Source: a virus. From it: a stretch of 20,263 bases of DNA. Positions within the stretch are counted from its first letter, which is position 1, and every line of letters begins with the position of its first letter. Both the position numbers and the translations under genes were made by a program. Below, piece after piece: positions 1 to 6,620 of the stretch. Under the pieces are notes generated by a model, which saw only the letters and a list, made by a program, of their open reading frames with translations, did not search any database and was not told the origin of the DNA. The stretch covers positions 1-20,263 of the IMG/VR virus record IMGVR_UViG_3300030331_000230, one strand, 5' to 3'.

Positions 1-387
1 TTGTATACACTCCCAATACTCTCCGGCTTCGGGGCAAAGAATGCCAGTGTCTTGATTCCAATAGTCAATGCACTCTTGGCAGTTTTCTAGCCATGGGTAC
101 AGATGGTCTGGCCTGTGGTTTTTAAATACATCACCTTCAATCATCCACTGAAACGATCTAGCTGGTGACTCATTACCACGAGTACAACCAATCATATACG
201 GACGGCGTGGATCTCCATTAGGATAACTAAAGTCAGGATCAAAACCTGTTTGAATATAAACATCAAAGGTTCTGCCAAACGGAGTTAACCTACCAAGATC
301 ATCAATCCACATAGCAACTGAATCAGGATCAGTTGGAGGCCCACTACCATTAATTAATAAACAAGCCCCCAATAAACTATTCAGCAT
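1..387 (-). CDS. Partial hypothetical protein, possibly exported or lipoprotein
   Basis: The gene enters the window at its 5' end and runs off at base 1, so about 129 N-terminal residues are visible. I chose ATG 387 over in-frame ATG 393 because the AGGAG ribosome-binding site sits 6 nt before 387 and directly abuts 393. The product begins MLNSLLGACLLING, a short hydrophobic stretch with a lipobox-like L-G-A-C at residues 6-9. No basic residue precedes it, so the signal is weak. The visible part is rich in Cys, Trp, Pro and Asp and has CxxC-like spacing (ENCQEC). This fits an exported protein, but I do not recognise the family. It overlaps the end of the upstream basic protein gene by 7 nt. 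Confidence 0.7.
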   Translation of the reverse strand, partial: MLNSLLGACLLINGSGPPTDPDSVAMWIDDLGRLTPFGRTFDVYIQTGFDPDFSYPNGDPRRPYMIGCTRGNESPARSFQWMIEGDVFKNHRPDHLYPWLENCQECIDYWNQDTGILCPEAGEYWECIQ

Positions 388-677
388 CTCCATCTCCTTC
401 TTGCTGCACATATTCTTTTCTTTGGTGTTTTTTTACAATTAACACCATGCATTTTCATTTGACCAGCAGACCTAGCGCAGTAACTCTTACGTCGCTTAGC
501 TCTTTTACCTGTAGGTTTAGCTTCAGTCACAGCAGTTTTAAGTTTTGATCCGGGGTTTTGTCTACGGTATTTTGCCACGCCTTTAGCGGTCATTCCAGCA
601 CCCTTACTTGTAGGTCTTTTATCACCACTTTTAACTGACATACCTTTCATACTACCTTTACGTTTCTTTTTTGCCAT
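381..677 (-). CDS. Small Lys/Arg-rich protein with C-terminal Cys motif
   Basis: The product is 98 residues, very basic throughout, and begins MAKKKRKGS. Its central part (GMTAKGVAKYRRQNPGSKL) and the following TGKRAKRRKSYCARSAG segment resemble a small-protein family common in marine phages and cyanophages. It ends in a basic block finishing WRC. Cysteines in the second half (YCARSAG, VNCKK, RICAA, WRC) could bind metal, which is inference. The ATG is preceded by an AGGGGG-type ribosome-binding site. It is the last of a run of basic mini-proteins. A role in DNA compaction or packaging is plausible from charge and late-region position, but no function is established by the sequence. Confidence 0.85.
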   Translation of the reverse strand: MAKKKRKGSMKGMSVKSGDKRPTSKGAGMTAKGVAKYRRQNPGSKLKTAVTEAKPTGKRAKRRKSYCARSAGQMKMHGVNCKKTPKKRICAARRRWRC

Positions 678-689
678 GACTAATCCCCC

Positions 690-881
690 TTACAGTTTCT
701 GACCTTGCATATTATACCGTGCTTTTGATTTATGTTCCATTATTTTTTTACGAATAGCAGGAGCAACTGGACATTTTTCACACTCTTCGCCCATAATAAC
801 ATCTCCACCTGCTTTAATTTCAACATTAATACATTTGCCAGAACAACAACCAGCTAATAATAACAGTGCAATATACTTCAT
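690..881 (-). CDS. Small lipoprotein
   Basis: The product is 63 residues starting MKYIALLLLAGCCSGKC. A Lys at position 2, a run of Ile/Ala/Leu and a clear lipobox L9-A10-G11-C12 predict signal peptidase II processing and lipidation at Cys12. The mature part is about 52 residues, with a CEKCP pair and a basic C-terminal half. Its ATG overlaps the stop of the 44-residue basic gene as ATGA, indicating translational coupling. A small late-region lipoprotein could be an Rz1-like outer-membrane spanin, but no Pro-rich Rz1 signature or adjacent Rz gene is visible, so that is only one option. Confidence 0.85.
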   Translation of the reverse strand: MKYIALLLLAGCCSGKCINVEIKAGGDVIMGEECEKCPVAPAIRKKIMEHKSKARYNMQGQKL

Positions 882-1012
882 TTCTTGCCTTTCTTTGCTT
901 TAGCCTTCTTAATCTTTGCTTGCAAGAAAGGAGGCAACGTCTTTTGTGCTGCTGTTAACTTCTTGCCATTACCATTTTTCTTCATAGTTTTTTTCTTACC
1001 GTTTTTTCTCAT
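878..1012 (-). CDS. 44-residue Lys-rich mini-protein
   Basis: This short reading frame encodes 44 residues beginning MRKNGKKKTMKKNGNGKK. A LTAAQKTLPPFLQAKIKKAK segment follows, and the protein ends in a Lys-rich tail. The LTAAQK-LPPFLQ core resembles a small-protein family seen in T4-like cyanophages and marine podoviruses. The gene is joined to both neighbours by ATGA overlaps (start 1012 with the upstream stop; stop 878-880 with the lipoprotein start). This supports translation despite its size. More than a third of its residues are Lys. Function unknown; nucleic acid binding is inferred from charge. Confidence 0.75.
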   Translation of the reverse strand: MRKNGKKKTMKKNGNGKKLTAAQKTLPPFLQAKIKKAKAKKGKK

Positions 1013-1341
1013 TTCTTTTTCCTCATGCGTTGGGTTTTACGTTTACTTGCTTCTTTCTTTTTAACGATATAAGAATGAGCAGCTGTTAGACTTCGCTTCT
1101 TAGCAGGATCTTTAGTCCTACCTTTAGCAACTCTTGAACGTTGTTCAATAAGATTAATAATTTGAGACTGTCTCTTGTGTGACTTAGATTTAAAACTAGC
1201 TTGGCTTAGTGTTTTTCTAATATCTCCTACGCTACTGAATTTAACTGGCACAGTATCTTTAGGATTCTCATCAGTATATAATCTACGACCTGATTTTTTA
1301 GGCTTCTTGCCAGTACCTTTAGCTGGATCTCTACGTTTCAT
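1009..1341 (-). CDS. 110-residue Lys/Arg-rich phage protein
   Basis: The product begins MKRRDPAKGTGKKPKKSGRR, followed by LYTDENPKDTVPVKF. Its middle (SQASFKSKSHKRQSQIINL) matches my memory of a protein conserved in cyanophages and pelagiphage-like viruses. It is strongly basic, ends in RKKK and has no Cys. The central amphipathic region from about 45 to 70 and the C-terminal region are probably helical. Its ATG overlaps the upstream stop and its stop overlaps the downstream ATG, both as ATGA, placing it in a coupled operon of basic proteins behind the portal gene. The function is unknown; a virion-packaged or DNA-binding role is inference. Confidence 0.85.
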   Translation of the reverse strand: MKRRDPAKGTGKKPKKSGRRLYTDENPKDTVPVKFSSVGDIRKTLSQASFKSKSHKRQSQIINLIEQRSRVAKGRTKDPAKKRSLTAAHSYIVKKKEASKRKTQRMRKKK

Positions 1342-1583
1342 TTTCTTGTCTTCTTCTTTTTAGTTTTCTTTTTCCAAGAAATACGAGCAGGTCCAGTCTT
1401 ACGTTTGGCAGCTGAAGTACACTGAGACTTAGTGGGGCGACAGGCGGGATAGGGACGGTTCTTATCTTTCTTCCCACTTCTGCCACAAGGTTTGCCGGTC
1501 TTGCAGTCGATCCAACCTTTACCTTTATTCTGGGAGAACCACTTGCGTAAACCACCAGATGTAGCAGATTTCTTTTTAGCCAT
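1338..1583 (-). CDS. 81-residue basic Cys-containing protein (GLRKWF family)
   Basis: The product begins MAKKKSATSGGLRKWFSQNK and continues with a W-I-D-C-K-T-G-K-P-C-G-R-S segment, then YPACRPTKSQC. I recognise the pattern GL-KWF ... W-D---GKPCGR ... YP-C-P as a small-protein family widespread in marine phages, of unknown function. Four Cys (in DCK, PCG, ACR, QCT) could form a zinc site, which is inference. The C-terminus is a Lys-rich tail. It is coupled by ATGA to the downstream gene and starts 3 nt after the stop of the 54-residue gene. Confidence 0.87.
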   Translation of the reverse strand: MAKKKSATSGGLRKWFSQNKGKGWIDCKTGKPCGRSGKKDKNRPYPACRPTKSQCTSAAKRKTGPARISWKKKTKKKKTRK

Positions 1584-1586
1584 TAC

Positions 1587-1751
1587 TTACTTCTTTCTTT
1601 TACTCTTATTGCCGTAGTTAGCAGCACCTACTTTTCGGCACTGTACAATTCTACCAGATGCATACGCAGATGGAAAGACCTTAGCCTTTGCTTTTACTTT
1701 ACGATAGCATGCATCTTTGTTGGTTTTTTTCTTAGCTTTCTTCTTAGCCAT
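1587..1751 (-). CDS. 54-residue basic protein (DACYRKVKA family)
   Basis: This short gene encodes a Lys-rich N-terminus (MAKKKAKKKTNK) followed by DACYRKVKAKAKVFPSAYAS and an IVQCRKVGAANYG motif. The C--KVKA---FPSAYASG--V-CRK-GA-N-G pattern is a recurrent small-protein family in marine phages as I remember it. An AGGAGG ribosome-binding site lies 4 nt before the ATG. The start overlaps the end of the upstream acidic membrane protein gene by 8 nt. The two Cys about 23 residues apart may bind metal or form a disulfide. Function unknown; it belongs to the late basic-protein cassette. Confidence 0.8.
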   Translation of the reverse strand: MAKKKAKKKTNKDACYRKVKAKAKVFPSAYASGRIVQCRKVGAANYGNKSKRKK

Positions 1752-2553
1752 TACGCCTCCTTGGTTTCCAAAATAATAATAAGGGCAACGCCCACACTCC
1801 TTTAGACTCAGCCACTACAATCATCTCAGGCTCAGGTTGAATAACAACAGGAGGTGGAGGAATGTATTCGTCTGGTTGATCTATTTTAATTTCTTTTACT
1901 TCAGCTTGCTCAATAGATAGAGTTTCTTCTTCAGTAACTAATTCAATTAAAGACTCTTCAGCCTCTAGCTCTTCAACAAGTTCTTCTACTTCAGCTCTAG
2001 CAACAAAGTAACCAATACCTTCTGCAATAGAATAGTCTTCATCTTCGGTTAAAAAGAAATATTCTTTCTCAGCAGCCTGAGTTAAGTCAGCTTCTGTCTC
2101 TAAATCTTGTGCAGGATTAGGAATACTAGCCCATGAATCTTCAAGTAAATCAAACTTCATGCCTTCTTTAGCATCAAAAATACTATCTTGATCTCCATCA
2201 ACTAACACAGCACCGCCTGCTGTATCATTATCAGGCATCTTAATTTCTGGAGTAATCCAATCTAAATCAAGAGCATAAGGATCTTTAGTTGATTTAGGTG
2301 CTGCACCAAGCGTATCTGTAAGACCAGTAACCTGTTCTACCGTTTCAGTTACCTTACTTAATACTTCACCACCAACTACCGTGCCAGTAACAGCAGCAGC
2401 AAGAGTCATCTTCTGCACTTTTTTCTCAAGACCCTGCTTAATGTTAGCACAATCTTCGTATGCAGTCTTTAACTTACGATTGTTTTCTTCACGACAATCT
2501 TCTAACTGTTGCTTAATTCTAACAAGTTGTTCTTGTAATTCTGTATTGTCCAC
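1744..2553 (-). CDS. Acidic membrane protein with Ca-binding-like loop and sorting-like C-terminus
   Basis: The 269-residue product starts at GTG 2553, behind G-rich ribosome-binding sequence. Residues 1-48 look like a coiled coil. Residues 49-66 form one small-residue hydrophobic segment (LAAAVTGTVVGGEVL) that could be a signal anchor. Residues 119-130 read DGDQDSIFDAKE, matching the thrombospondin type 3 / EF-hand-like D-x-D-x-D-S-I-x-D pattern. A very acidic region (about 150-225) and a Pro-rich linker (230-242, with PPPP and PEPE) follow. The last 18 residues are GVWALPLLLFWKPRRRNG, a short hydrophobic stretch plus an Arg cluster. This domain order is typical of exported, C-terminally sorted surface proteins. 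It sits between the portal and the basic-protein cassette. Its role is unknown. Confidence 0.8.
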   Translation of the reverse strand: MDNTELQEQLVRIKQQLEDCREENNRKLKTAYEDCANIKQGLEKKVQKMTLAAAVTGTVVGGEVLSKVTETVEQVTGLTDTLGAAPKSTKDPYALDLDWITPEIKMPDNDTAGGAVLVDGDQDSIFDAKEGMKFDLLEDSWASIPNPAQDLETEADLTQAAEKEYFFLTEDEDYSIAEGIGYFVARAEVEELVEELEAEESLIELVTEEETLSIEQAEVKEIKIDQPDEYIPPPPVVIQPEPEMIVVAESKGVWALPLLLFWKPRRRNG

Positions 2554-2574
2554 GCCCTTGCCCCCTCATTTAAA

Positions 2575-4152
2575 TTACCCCGGCGGTTGCATTCCTTGCA
2601 TAGCCTGTTGAATACCTTGACCACCTGTTTGTTGAAGATCCATCATTGCAGCCTGTGATACGCCTTGAGTAATAGCTTGATTAGTAGACATCTGTTGTTG
2701 AGCATTTAACATTTCACGTTGTTGCTCAGCCTTCTCAGCCTTGATATCTTCGTCAGTACGCACCCAGTTATTAGCATCAAAGCCAAGAGCGGTAATCAAT
2801 GCACGACCATACTCTTCAAACTTAAATGTTTGCATGGCTTCTGCTGGCAAGTTACGCATCATCTCACCCATTTGCATAAGCTTCATAAGATCTGTATCTC
2901 GACTTAGAGCTTGCAGTCCAGTAATAATTTCTACTTTTAATGCACCATCTTCAAAGAACTGATCTTGTAATCGTTGGTCAATCTCACCTTCTTCTAACAT
3001 CAAGAAGACGGCTCGTTCTACAATAGGAACAAACAACTCCCGTGCAATAGAACTAAATGCTCCACCTAATACAGTCTCAAGCTCTTGTCCAATTCTTCGG
3101 ACAGCAGTAGCAGTAACTCTGTCACCGCTAGGAATAGCAGCTGAGTCAAGTAAGAATGCTTGACCAACCTCTCTACGCATAGTTTCTACAGCTTGGAATG
3201 TAGCCTGAATTTGTGGATTCAATGTTTGTGCAGGAGACAAAGCGATAACATCTTGCTGCCTAGCAGATACCCAAGAGCCATTAGCTTGACCCGCAAGATC
3301 ATCAATCTCAGTAATACCTGCAGGATCTACACCCATCCAGAATGTAGAGGCAGCAGCCATACCTTCTTGTGAAGCCTCAGTAAATGACTCTAAGGATTGG
3401 ATATCACCTGCGATATCTTCGCAATGGGATCTTCCATAATTTTCACCAGCAACAGAAACCCAACGCAAAGGGATAATAGGAAACACTTTGTACGAACCAG
3501 TTTCAATGATCTTCTCGTCCTGCTCACGTTCGACAAACCACTCATTGTCATCTTCCTCCTTAGTTAATCTATTGTATACAACATCATAACCTTCAGAGGC
3601 ATAGTCAGCACTATATTGAGATCTAAAGTTATCTTCAATAGCCTCGTCATTACTGCGTGCTACAAACTCAAGATAAATAATTTCCTTTGGCTCTCCGTTA
3701 ACTTCCCTCCTCATCACGAAATGATCAAATCGAATAACTCTAAAAGAAAAATCATCTTCCATAATAACAAGTGAATCTCCAACAACAATAAGATGTTGCA
3801 GGGCTTGGTAGATACTTTCTCTAAGATTTTTAGAATTAATCTTACGATAAACTTGAGTACTCATAGCCTCAAGATAGCTGTTAACTTCAGGATCAGGCTC
3901 TGTACCCGGTCTTAAACTGAATTTAAAAAATGGTGTATCATTAACAGGAAGCATAGCAGAAAGCATTCTAGATGCCATACCTACTACACCACGGGCAGAG
4001 ACAGAACTAAATGGTTGAGGCAACTGTTCTTCATTAGTCCAGCCAGCAGGTGGTAAGACAGAAGGAACAGTTAAGGATGCTACATATCTTGATCGCTCCA
4101 GTTTTCGGATACGTCTACTATCTAGCTCACGAAACCGTTCTTTAATACTCAT
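2575..4152 (-). CDS. Portal (head-tail connector) protein, T7 gp8-like
   Basis: The 525-residue product matches the length and character of podovirus head-tail connectors (T7 gp8 is about 536 residues). These form the dodecameric portal through which DNA is packaged and ejected and to which the tail attaches. The N-terminal part is typical: a basic helix, then PSVLPPAGWTNEEQLPQPF, SSVSARGVVGMASRMLSAML and P-PFFKFSLRPG. The later segment VTATAVRRIGQELETVLGG is the family's conserved core helix, followed by EIITGLQALSRDTDL. The C-terminal about 70 residues are Gln/Met-rich and likely flexible. Its ATG overlaps the stop of the coiled-coil gene as ATGA. It is the only certain virion structural gene here and marks the start of the late module. 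Confidence 0.96.
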   Translation of the reverse strand: MSIKERFRELDSRRIRKLERSRYVASLTVPSVLPPAGWTNEEQLPQPFSSVSARGVVGMASRMLSAMLPVNDTPFFKFSLRPGTEPDPEVNSYLEAMSTQVYRKINSKNLRESIYQALQHLIVVGDSLVIMEDDFSFRVIRFDHFVMRREVNGEPKEIIYLEFVARSNDEAIEDNFRSQYSADYASEGYDVVYNRLTKEEDDNEWFVEREQDEKIIETGSYKVFPIIPLRWVSVAGENYGRSHCEDIAGDIQSLESFTEASQEGMAAASTFWMGVDPAGITEIDDLAGQANGSWVSARQQDVIALSPAQTLNPQIQATFQAVETMRREVGQAFLLDSAAIPSGDRVTATAVRRIGQELETVLGGAFSSIARELFVPIVERAVFLMLEEGEIDQRLQDQFFEDGALKVEIITGLQALSRDTDLMKLMQMGEMMRNLPAEAMQTFKFEEYGRALITALGFDANNWVRTDEDIKAEKAEQQREMLNAQQQMSTNQAITQGVSQAAMMDLQQTGGQGIQQAMQGMQPPG

Positions 4153-4481
4153 GTTGGCCTATCACCTTCTCCGAGTTTATTAATCTGTACCCCCGGTCGT
4201 TCTGAAAAGAAACCCATAACATTATCCATTGCAGTATTCTGAGCAACCTGTTCTTGAATAGCTTCTTCTTCCTTTTCTTCAATCTCTTCTTTCTCTGCCT
4301 GCATGGCTGCATACTGTTCTTCACGAGCAGCACGCTCTAAAGATAATCTTAACTTTTCTTCTTCTAATCTAGCATTACGAGCAGACTCTGCCTCTTGTTT
4401 TCGATATTGTCTTTCTCTTTCTAAATTAGCCTGTGTCTGTGCCTGCATAGCAGACGGATCATAGCTTGCTCCCATACCCAT
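4149..4481 (-). CDS. Coiled-coil protein upstream of portal
   Basis: The product is 110 residues, starting MGMGASYDPSAMQAQTQANL, and is almost entirely predicted long helix. Residues 18-80 are rich in Glu, Arg, Gln and Ala with heptad-like spacing, giving a charged coiled coil. A C-terminal segment contains MGFFSERPGVQINKLGEG. A GGAGG ribosome-binding site precedes the ATG, and the stop overlaps the portal ATG. I do not recognise the family. Small helical proteins just before the connector gene in marine podoviruses are usually virion-associated, so a structural or assembly role is inferred. Confidence 0.85.
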   Translation of the reverse strand: MGMGASYDPSAMQAQTQANLERERQYRKQEAESARNARLEEEKLRLSLERAAREEQYAAMQAEKEEIEEKEEEAIQEQVAQNTAMDNVMGFFSERPGVQINKLGEGDRPT

Positions 4482-4483
4482 TC

Positions 4484-4840
4484 TTACATCCTCCTTGGCA
4501 CACGCAGCATGCCTAATGATTGTTTACGAGGTCTATAAGACTCTCTTGATTCTGTTAACATTTGTTCAGCAAGTCTATCTGCAGCAGCTTGACGAGACTT
4601 AATATCAAAGTCAGCTTTATCAGCTTCAGTCTGTCCTTGTCTGTAGCTAGCAACAACGCCACCCATCATAAACTGTCTACGACGTTCTTGCGATGCCATA
4701 AATTGTTTATTAAATTTTTCAGAAAGTCCAGCTCTAAACTTAGCAAAAGCAGCATCTCTTCTTGCCTGTCTTCTTGCTCTTCTTCTTTTACTTCTACCGA
4801 AAATTAATCCAGTAGTCTTTCCTCTATTAGTAAAAATCAC
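4484..4840 (-). CDS. 118-residue Arg-rich helical protein
   Basis: This gene starts at GTG 4840, 5 nt behind an AGGAGG ribosome-binding site. The GTG overlaps the upstream TGA (GTGA), so translation is probably coupled. The protein has an Arg-rich N-terminal patch (SKRRRARRQARRDAAFAKF), a central helical region containing QERRRQFMMGGVVASYRQG, and a basic C-terminus (RPRKQSLGMLRVPRRM). No signal peptide, membrane segment or catalytic motif is seen. It lies 2 nt before the coiled-coil gene in the pre-portal cluster. A virion or DNA-contacting role is possible from charge and position, but the family is not recognised. Confidence 0.83.
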   Translation of the reverse strand: MIFTNRGKTTGLIFGRSKRRRARRQARRDAAFAKFRAGLSEKFNKQFMASQERRRQFMMGGVVASYRQGQTEADKADFDIKSRQAAADRLAEQMLTESRESYRPRKQSLGMLRVPRRM

Positions 4841-5451
4841 ATTGGCCTCCTTTGTGGAATCATAACAGAACCGCCTTTGCGAGCCTGTTGCATAGATACT
4901 CCACCCTTACTGCCAACATACTCTTGACTCTTTGCTTGCATTCTACGACGCTCTGCTACCAACCCAGCTTCTTCTTCAGTAGGTCTAGCAGCTTCAGAAA
5001 CCGCCTTGTCAAATTCTCGCTGAAGTCTAGCATCTGCTTCCTCCCTTTTCATTTCTCGTTCAGTATCTAAAGTTTGTTGATATAGTTGACTAGATTCATC
5101 AACATATGCCATTACATATCTATGTAATTCATTCTCATTAGCAAATATTTTTTGGTCTTTAATACCATATTCTTCAGGATCTTTATCCATATCAGCAAAT
5201 AATTTTTGGATTTCTCTATCAGAGAAGCCTCTATTCTTAAGACCTTCCACAGTTTTATCTATTTGAGGTGAAAACATTCCAGAAAAAGGACCACCACCTC
5301 TTTGTGGTGAACCTGTTTCTTTTCCATACAATGCCCGAGAAAATCTACCGCTACCGTATCCACCCTCTTCCATTGCAGCTCGTCTTTCTGCTTCTCGTCT
5401 TAGTTGAATTTCCTCTGGAGTTTCCCTGTGAAATGGTGAATGTGGCATCAT
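4837..5451 (-). CDS. 204-residue hydrophilic protein of pre-portal cluster
   Basis: The product begins MMPHSPFHRETPEEIQLRRE; either ATG 5451 or ATG 5448 could be used, behind an AAGGGGG ribosome-binding site. It has a charged N-terminal helix and a Gly/Ser/Arg-rich flexible stretch (about 30-60) with short GG and FSGMF segments. A segment near 70-90 (NRGFSDREIQKLFADMDKD) and a long Glu/Arg-rich helix (about 105-165) follow. The C-terminus is basic and Gly-rich (GGVSMQQARKGGSVMIPQRR). No catalytic motif is seen. The stop overlaps the next start. The mix of flexible ends and a long coiled helix would suit an assembly or virion-internal protein, which is inference. Confidence 0.83.
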   Translation of the reverse strand: MMPHSPFHRETPEEIQLRREAERRAAMEEGGYGSGRFSRALYGKETGSPQRGGGPFSGMFSPQIDKTVEGLKNRGFSDREIQKLFADMDKDPEEYGIKDQKIFANENELHRYVMAYVDESSQLYQQTLDTEREMKREEADARLQREFDKAVSEAARPTEEEAGLVAERRRMQAKSQEYVGSKGGVSMQQARKGGSVMIPQRRPM

Positions 5452-5630
5452 CGGCCCCCTTTCTCTTGCTGTTTAATAATTGTTTCTAATTTTCTAATAA
5501 TATCTCGTTGACCGCCACGAAAAGCCCACTCTTCACGAGTCACTTTCTCCTGATACTCCAGTGGTGGGTACATTTCGTTTAGCAGCTTTGGCACGAGGTT
5601 GTCGATTCTTGGAAAGCTCTTTGACTTCAT
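5448..5630 (-). CDS. 60-residue conserved phage protein (TREEWAFRGGQRD)
   Basis: The C-terminal 41 residues contain YPPLEYQEKVTREEWAFRGG and QRDIIRKLETII, a motif I recognise from many small podovirus and siphovirus hypothetical proteins. I chose ATG 5630 because AGGAG lies 7 nt upstream. This makes the first 98 nt overlap the 3' part of the 70-residue gene in another frame. The alternative ATG 5573 gives a 41-residue product beginning MYPPLEYQ, but lacks an obvious ribosome-binding site. The stop overlaps the next gene's ATG. Function unknown. Confidence 0.78.
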   Translation of the reverse strand: MKSKSFPRIDNLVPKLLNEMYPPLEYQEKVTREEWAFRGGQRDIIRKLETIIKQQEKGGR

Positions 5631-5745
5631 TTTCTAACTCCTCAATCTTTTCAAGCATGTGTCCTAAAACAATAGATAGTTCAGCCGGTGATAATGCCAC
5701 GGCTTTCTGGGCTTTGTTGAGGATTGTTTCTTTTACATAAGGCAT
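5533..5745 (-). CDS. 70-residue protein with coiled coil and basic tail
   Basis: The product begins MPYVKETILNKAQKAVALSP and continues with AELSIVLGHMLEKIEELENE, then VKELSKN. Residues 18-46 form a clear amphipathic helix or short coiled coil. The last about 24 residues are basic and Ser/Thr/Gly-rich (PRAKAAKRN). A GGAG ribosome-binding site precedes the ATG. It starts 28 nt after the zinc-ribbon stop, and its distal 98 nt are shared out of frame with the next gene, so the low-complexity tail may be shaped by double coding. The function is unknown; the helix suggests oligomerisation. Confidence 0.78.
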   Translation of the reverse strand: MPYVKETILNKAQKAVALSPAELSIVLGHMLEKIEELENEVKELSKNRQPRAKAAKRNVPTTGVSGESDS

Positions 5746-5773
5746 GTATATTCTCCATTATTTTTAAAATATA

Positions 5774-5872
5774 TTACGAACAACCACTAGTTGATCCGCA
5801 ATTAGTACATACAGTACACACACCCGCTTGAACCATATTACTTGAACCACAGTTAGAACATTTGGAATGCAT
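5774..5872 (-). CDS. 32-residue zinc-ribbon mini-protein
   Basis: This very short gene encodes MHSKCSNCGSSNMVQAGVCT followed by VCTNCGSTSGCS and a stop. The CxxCG ... CxxC(x)2CG arrangement is a minimal treble-clef or zinc-ribbon. It closely resembles the detached C-terminal zinc ribbon of adenosylcobalamin-dependent ribonucleotide reductases as I recall it (CP-CGS ... C--C--CG-S-GCS). The ATG lies inside the exonuclease gene end, with a 20 nt overlap. No ribonucleotide reductase gene is in the window. It could be a free-standing redox or metal-binding adapter for a reductase elsewhere, or an unrelated zinc protein. The Cys pattern makes chance very unlikely. Confidence 0.85.
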   Translation of the reverse strand: MHSKCSNCGSSNMVQAGVCTVCTNCGSTSGCS

Positions 5873-6620
5873 TCTTATCTCCTTTATACCCAAAGTTCCA
5901 TAAGTTTATGAGCTGACTAGACTTATCATATTCTTCATGACGAAGGATTCTAACACACCAAGCCATAGCCTTACCAAATCTTATAGGATCTAAACCTGCT
6001 CGACCCCTATGTTCTGGCCTCTCTTCGACACGATACATTTCTAGGATCTCTTTTACCCAATCTTCTTGTGGAGTATTATCTAAGAACCTTTGAGCCTTCT
6101 TGGGACCTACTTTCCACAGACCCGGAATATTATCGGTCATATCTCCAGTCATCCACTGCTCATAAAAAAACCTATCTGCTTCCTCTTCGGATACACAGAT
6201 AGGTTTCTTTTCTTTATCAGGATTCCAGTGCCAGCCGGGGACACAACGTAAGTCTTTATCAATAGTTACAGCGATAGCATTACCAGACGATGCTTCAATA
6301 CCCATAATATCATCAGCCTCAAGCTGGGGATACTTAACAATATCAAAGTCATCAACTATAATTTCAACTGCATAATTAATACAATCAGGCTGATTAGTAT
6401 CATCACGGTGAGCTTTGTACTCAGACCAAACCCTACGCCTAAAGTTCTGTTTGCGGGGACAAGACAGGGCTACAATAGGCTTGCAGCCCCGTGGTGTCCA
6501 TCGCTTTACATCATGCTTAAGACGCACAGGAAGCTCGTCAATACCCTCTACATCTGCCCAGAATGAGGCACGATATATTAGGATATCACCATCAATTACT
6601 GCTGTCTTTGGTTTCTTCAT
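5853..6620 (-). CDS. 5'-3' exonuclease (FEN/T7 gp6-like)
   Basis: The 255-residue protein is a metal-dependent 5' nuclease of the PIN/FEN fold, used by T7-like phages to remove RNA primers and degrade host DNA. Acidic metal ligands are visible: D10 and D12 (VIDGDILIYR), E101, D103 and D104 (QLEADDIMG), D121 and D123 (TIDKDLR), and D160 and D163 (MTGDMTDNIPG). The helical-gateway-type YKAHR (68-72) and a helix-hairpin-helix GPKKA (172-176) are also in place, so all core features are intact. Length matches phage family members. Its start overlaps the end of the dNMP kinase gene by 29 nt, and its end overlaps the zinc-ribbon gene. Confidence 0.95.
   Translation of the reverse strand: MKKPKTAVIDGDILIYRASFWADVEGIDELPVRLKHDVKRWTPRGCKPIVALSCPRKQNFRRRVWSEYKAHRDDTNQPDCINYAVEIIVDDFDIVKYPQLEADDIMGIEASSGNAIAVTIDKDLRCVPGWHWNPDKEKKPICVSEEEADRFFYEQWMTGDMTDNIPGLWKVGPKKAQRFLDNTPQEDWVKEILEMYRVEERPEHRGRAGLDPIRFGKAMAWCVRILRHEEYDKSSQLINLWNFGYKGDKNAFQMF

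Noticed and set aside
690-881. Rz1-like spanin as a firm call for the late lipoprotein
   Set aside because: The lipobox is clear, but there is no Pro-rich mature part and no adjacent or overlapping Rz-type inner-membrane gene.
4142-4333. A 63-codon Lys-rich minus-strand frame
   Set aside because: Alternative frame inside the coiled-coil gene, whose Glu/Arg codons read as Lys-rich out of frame.
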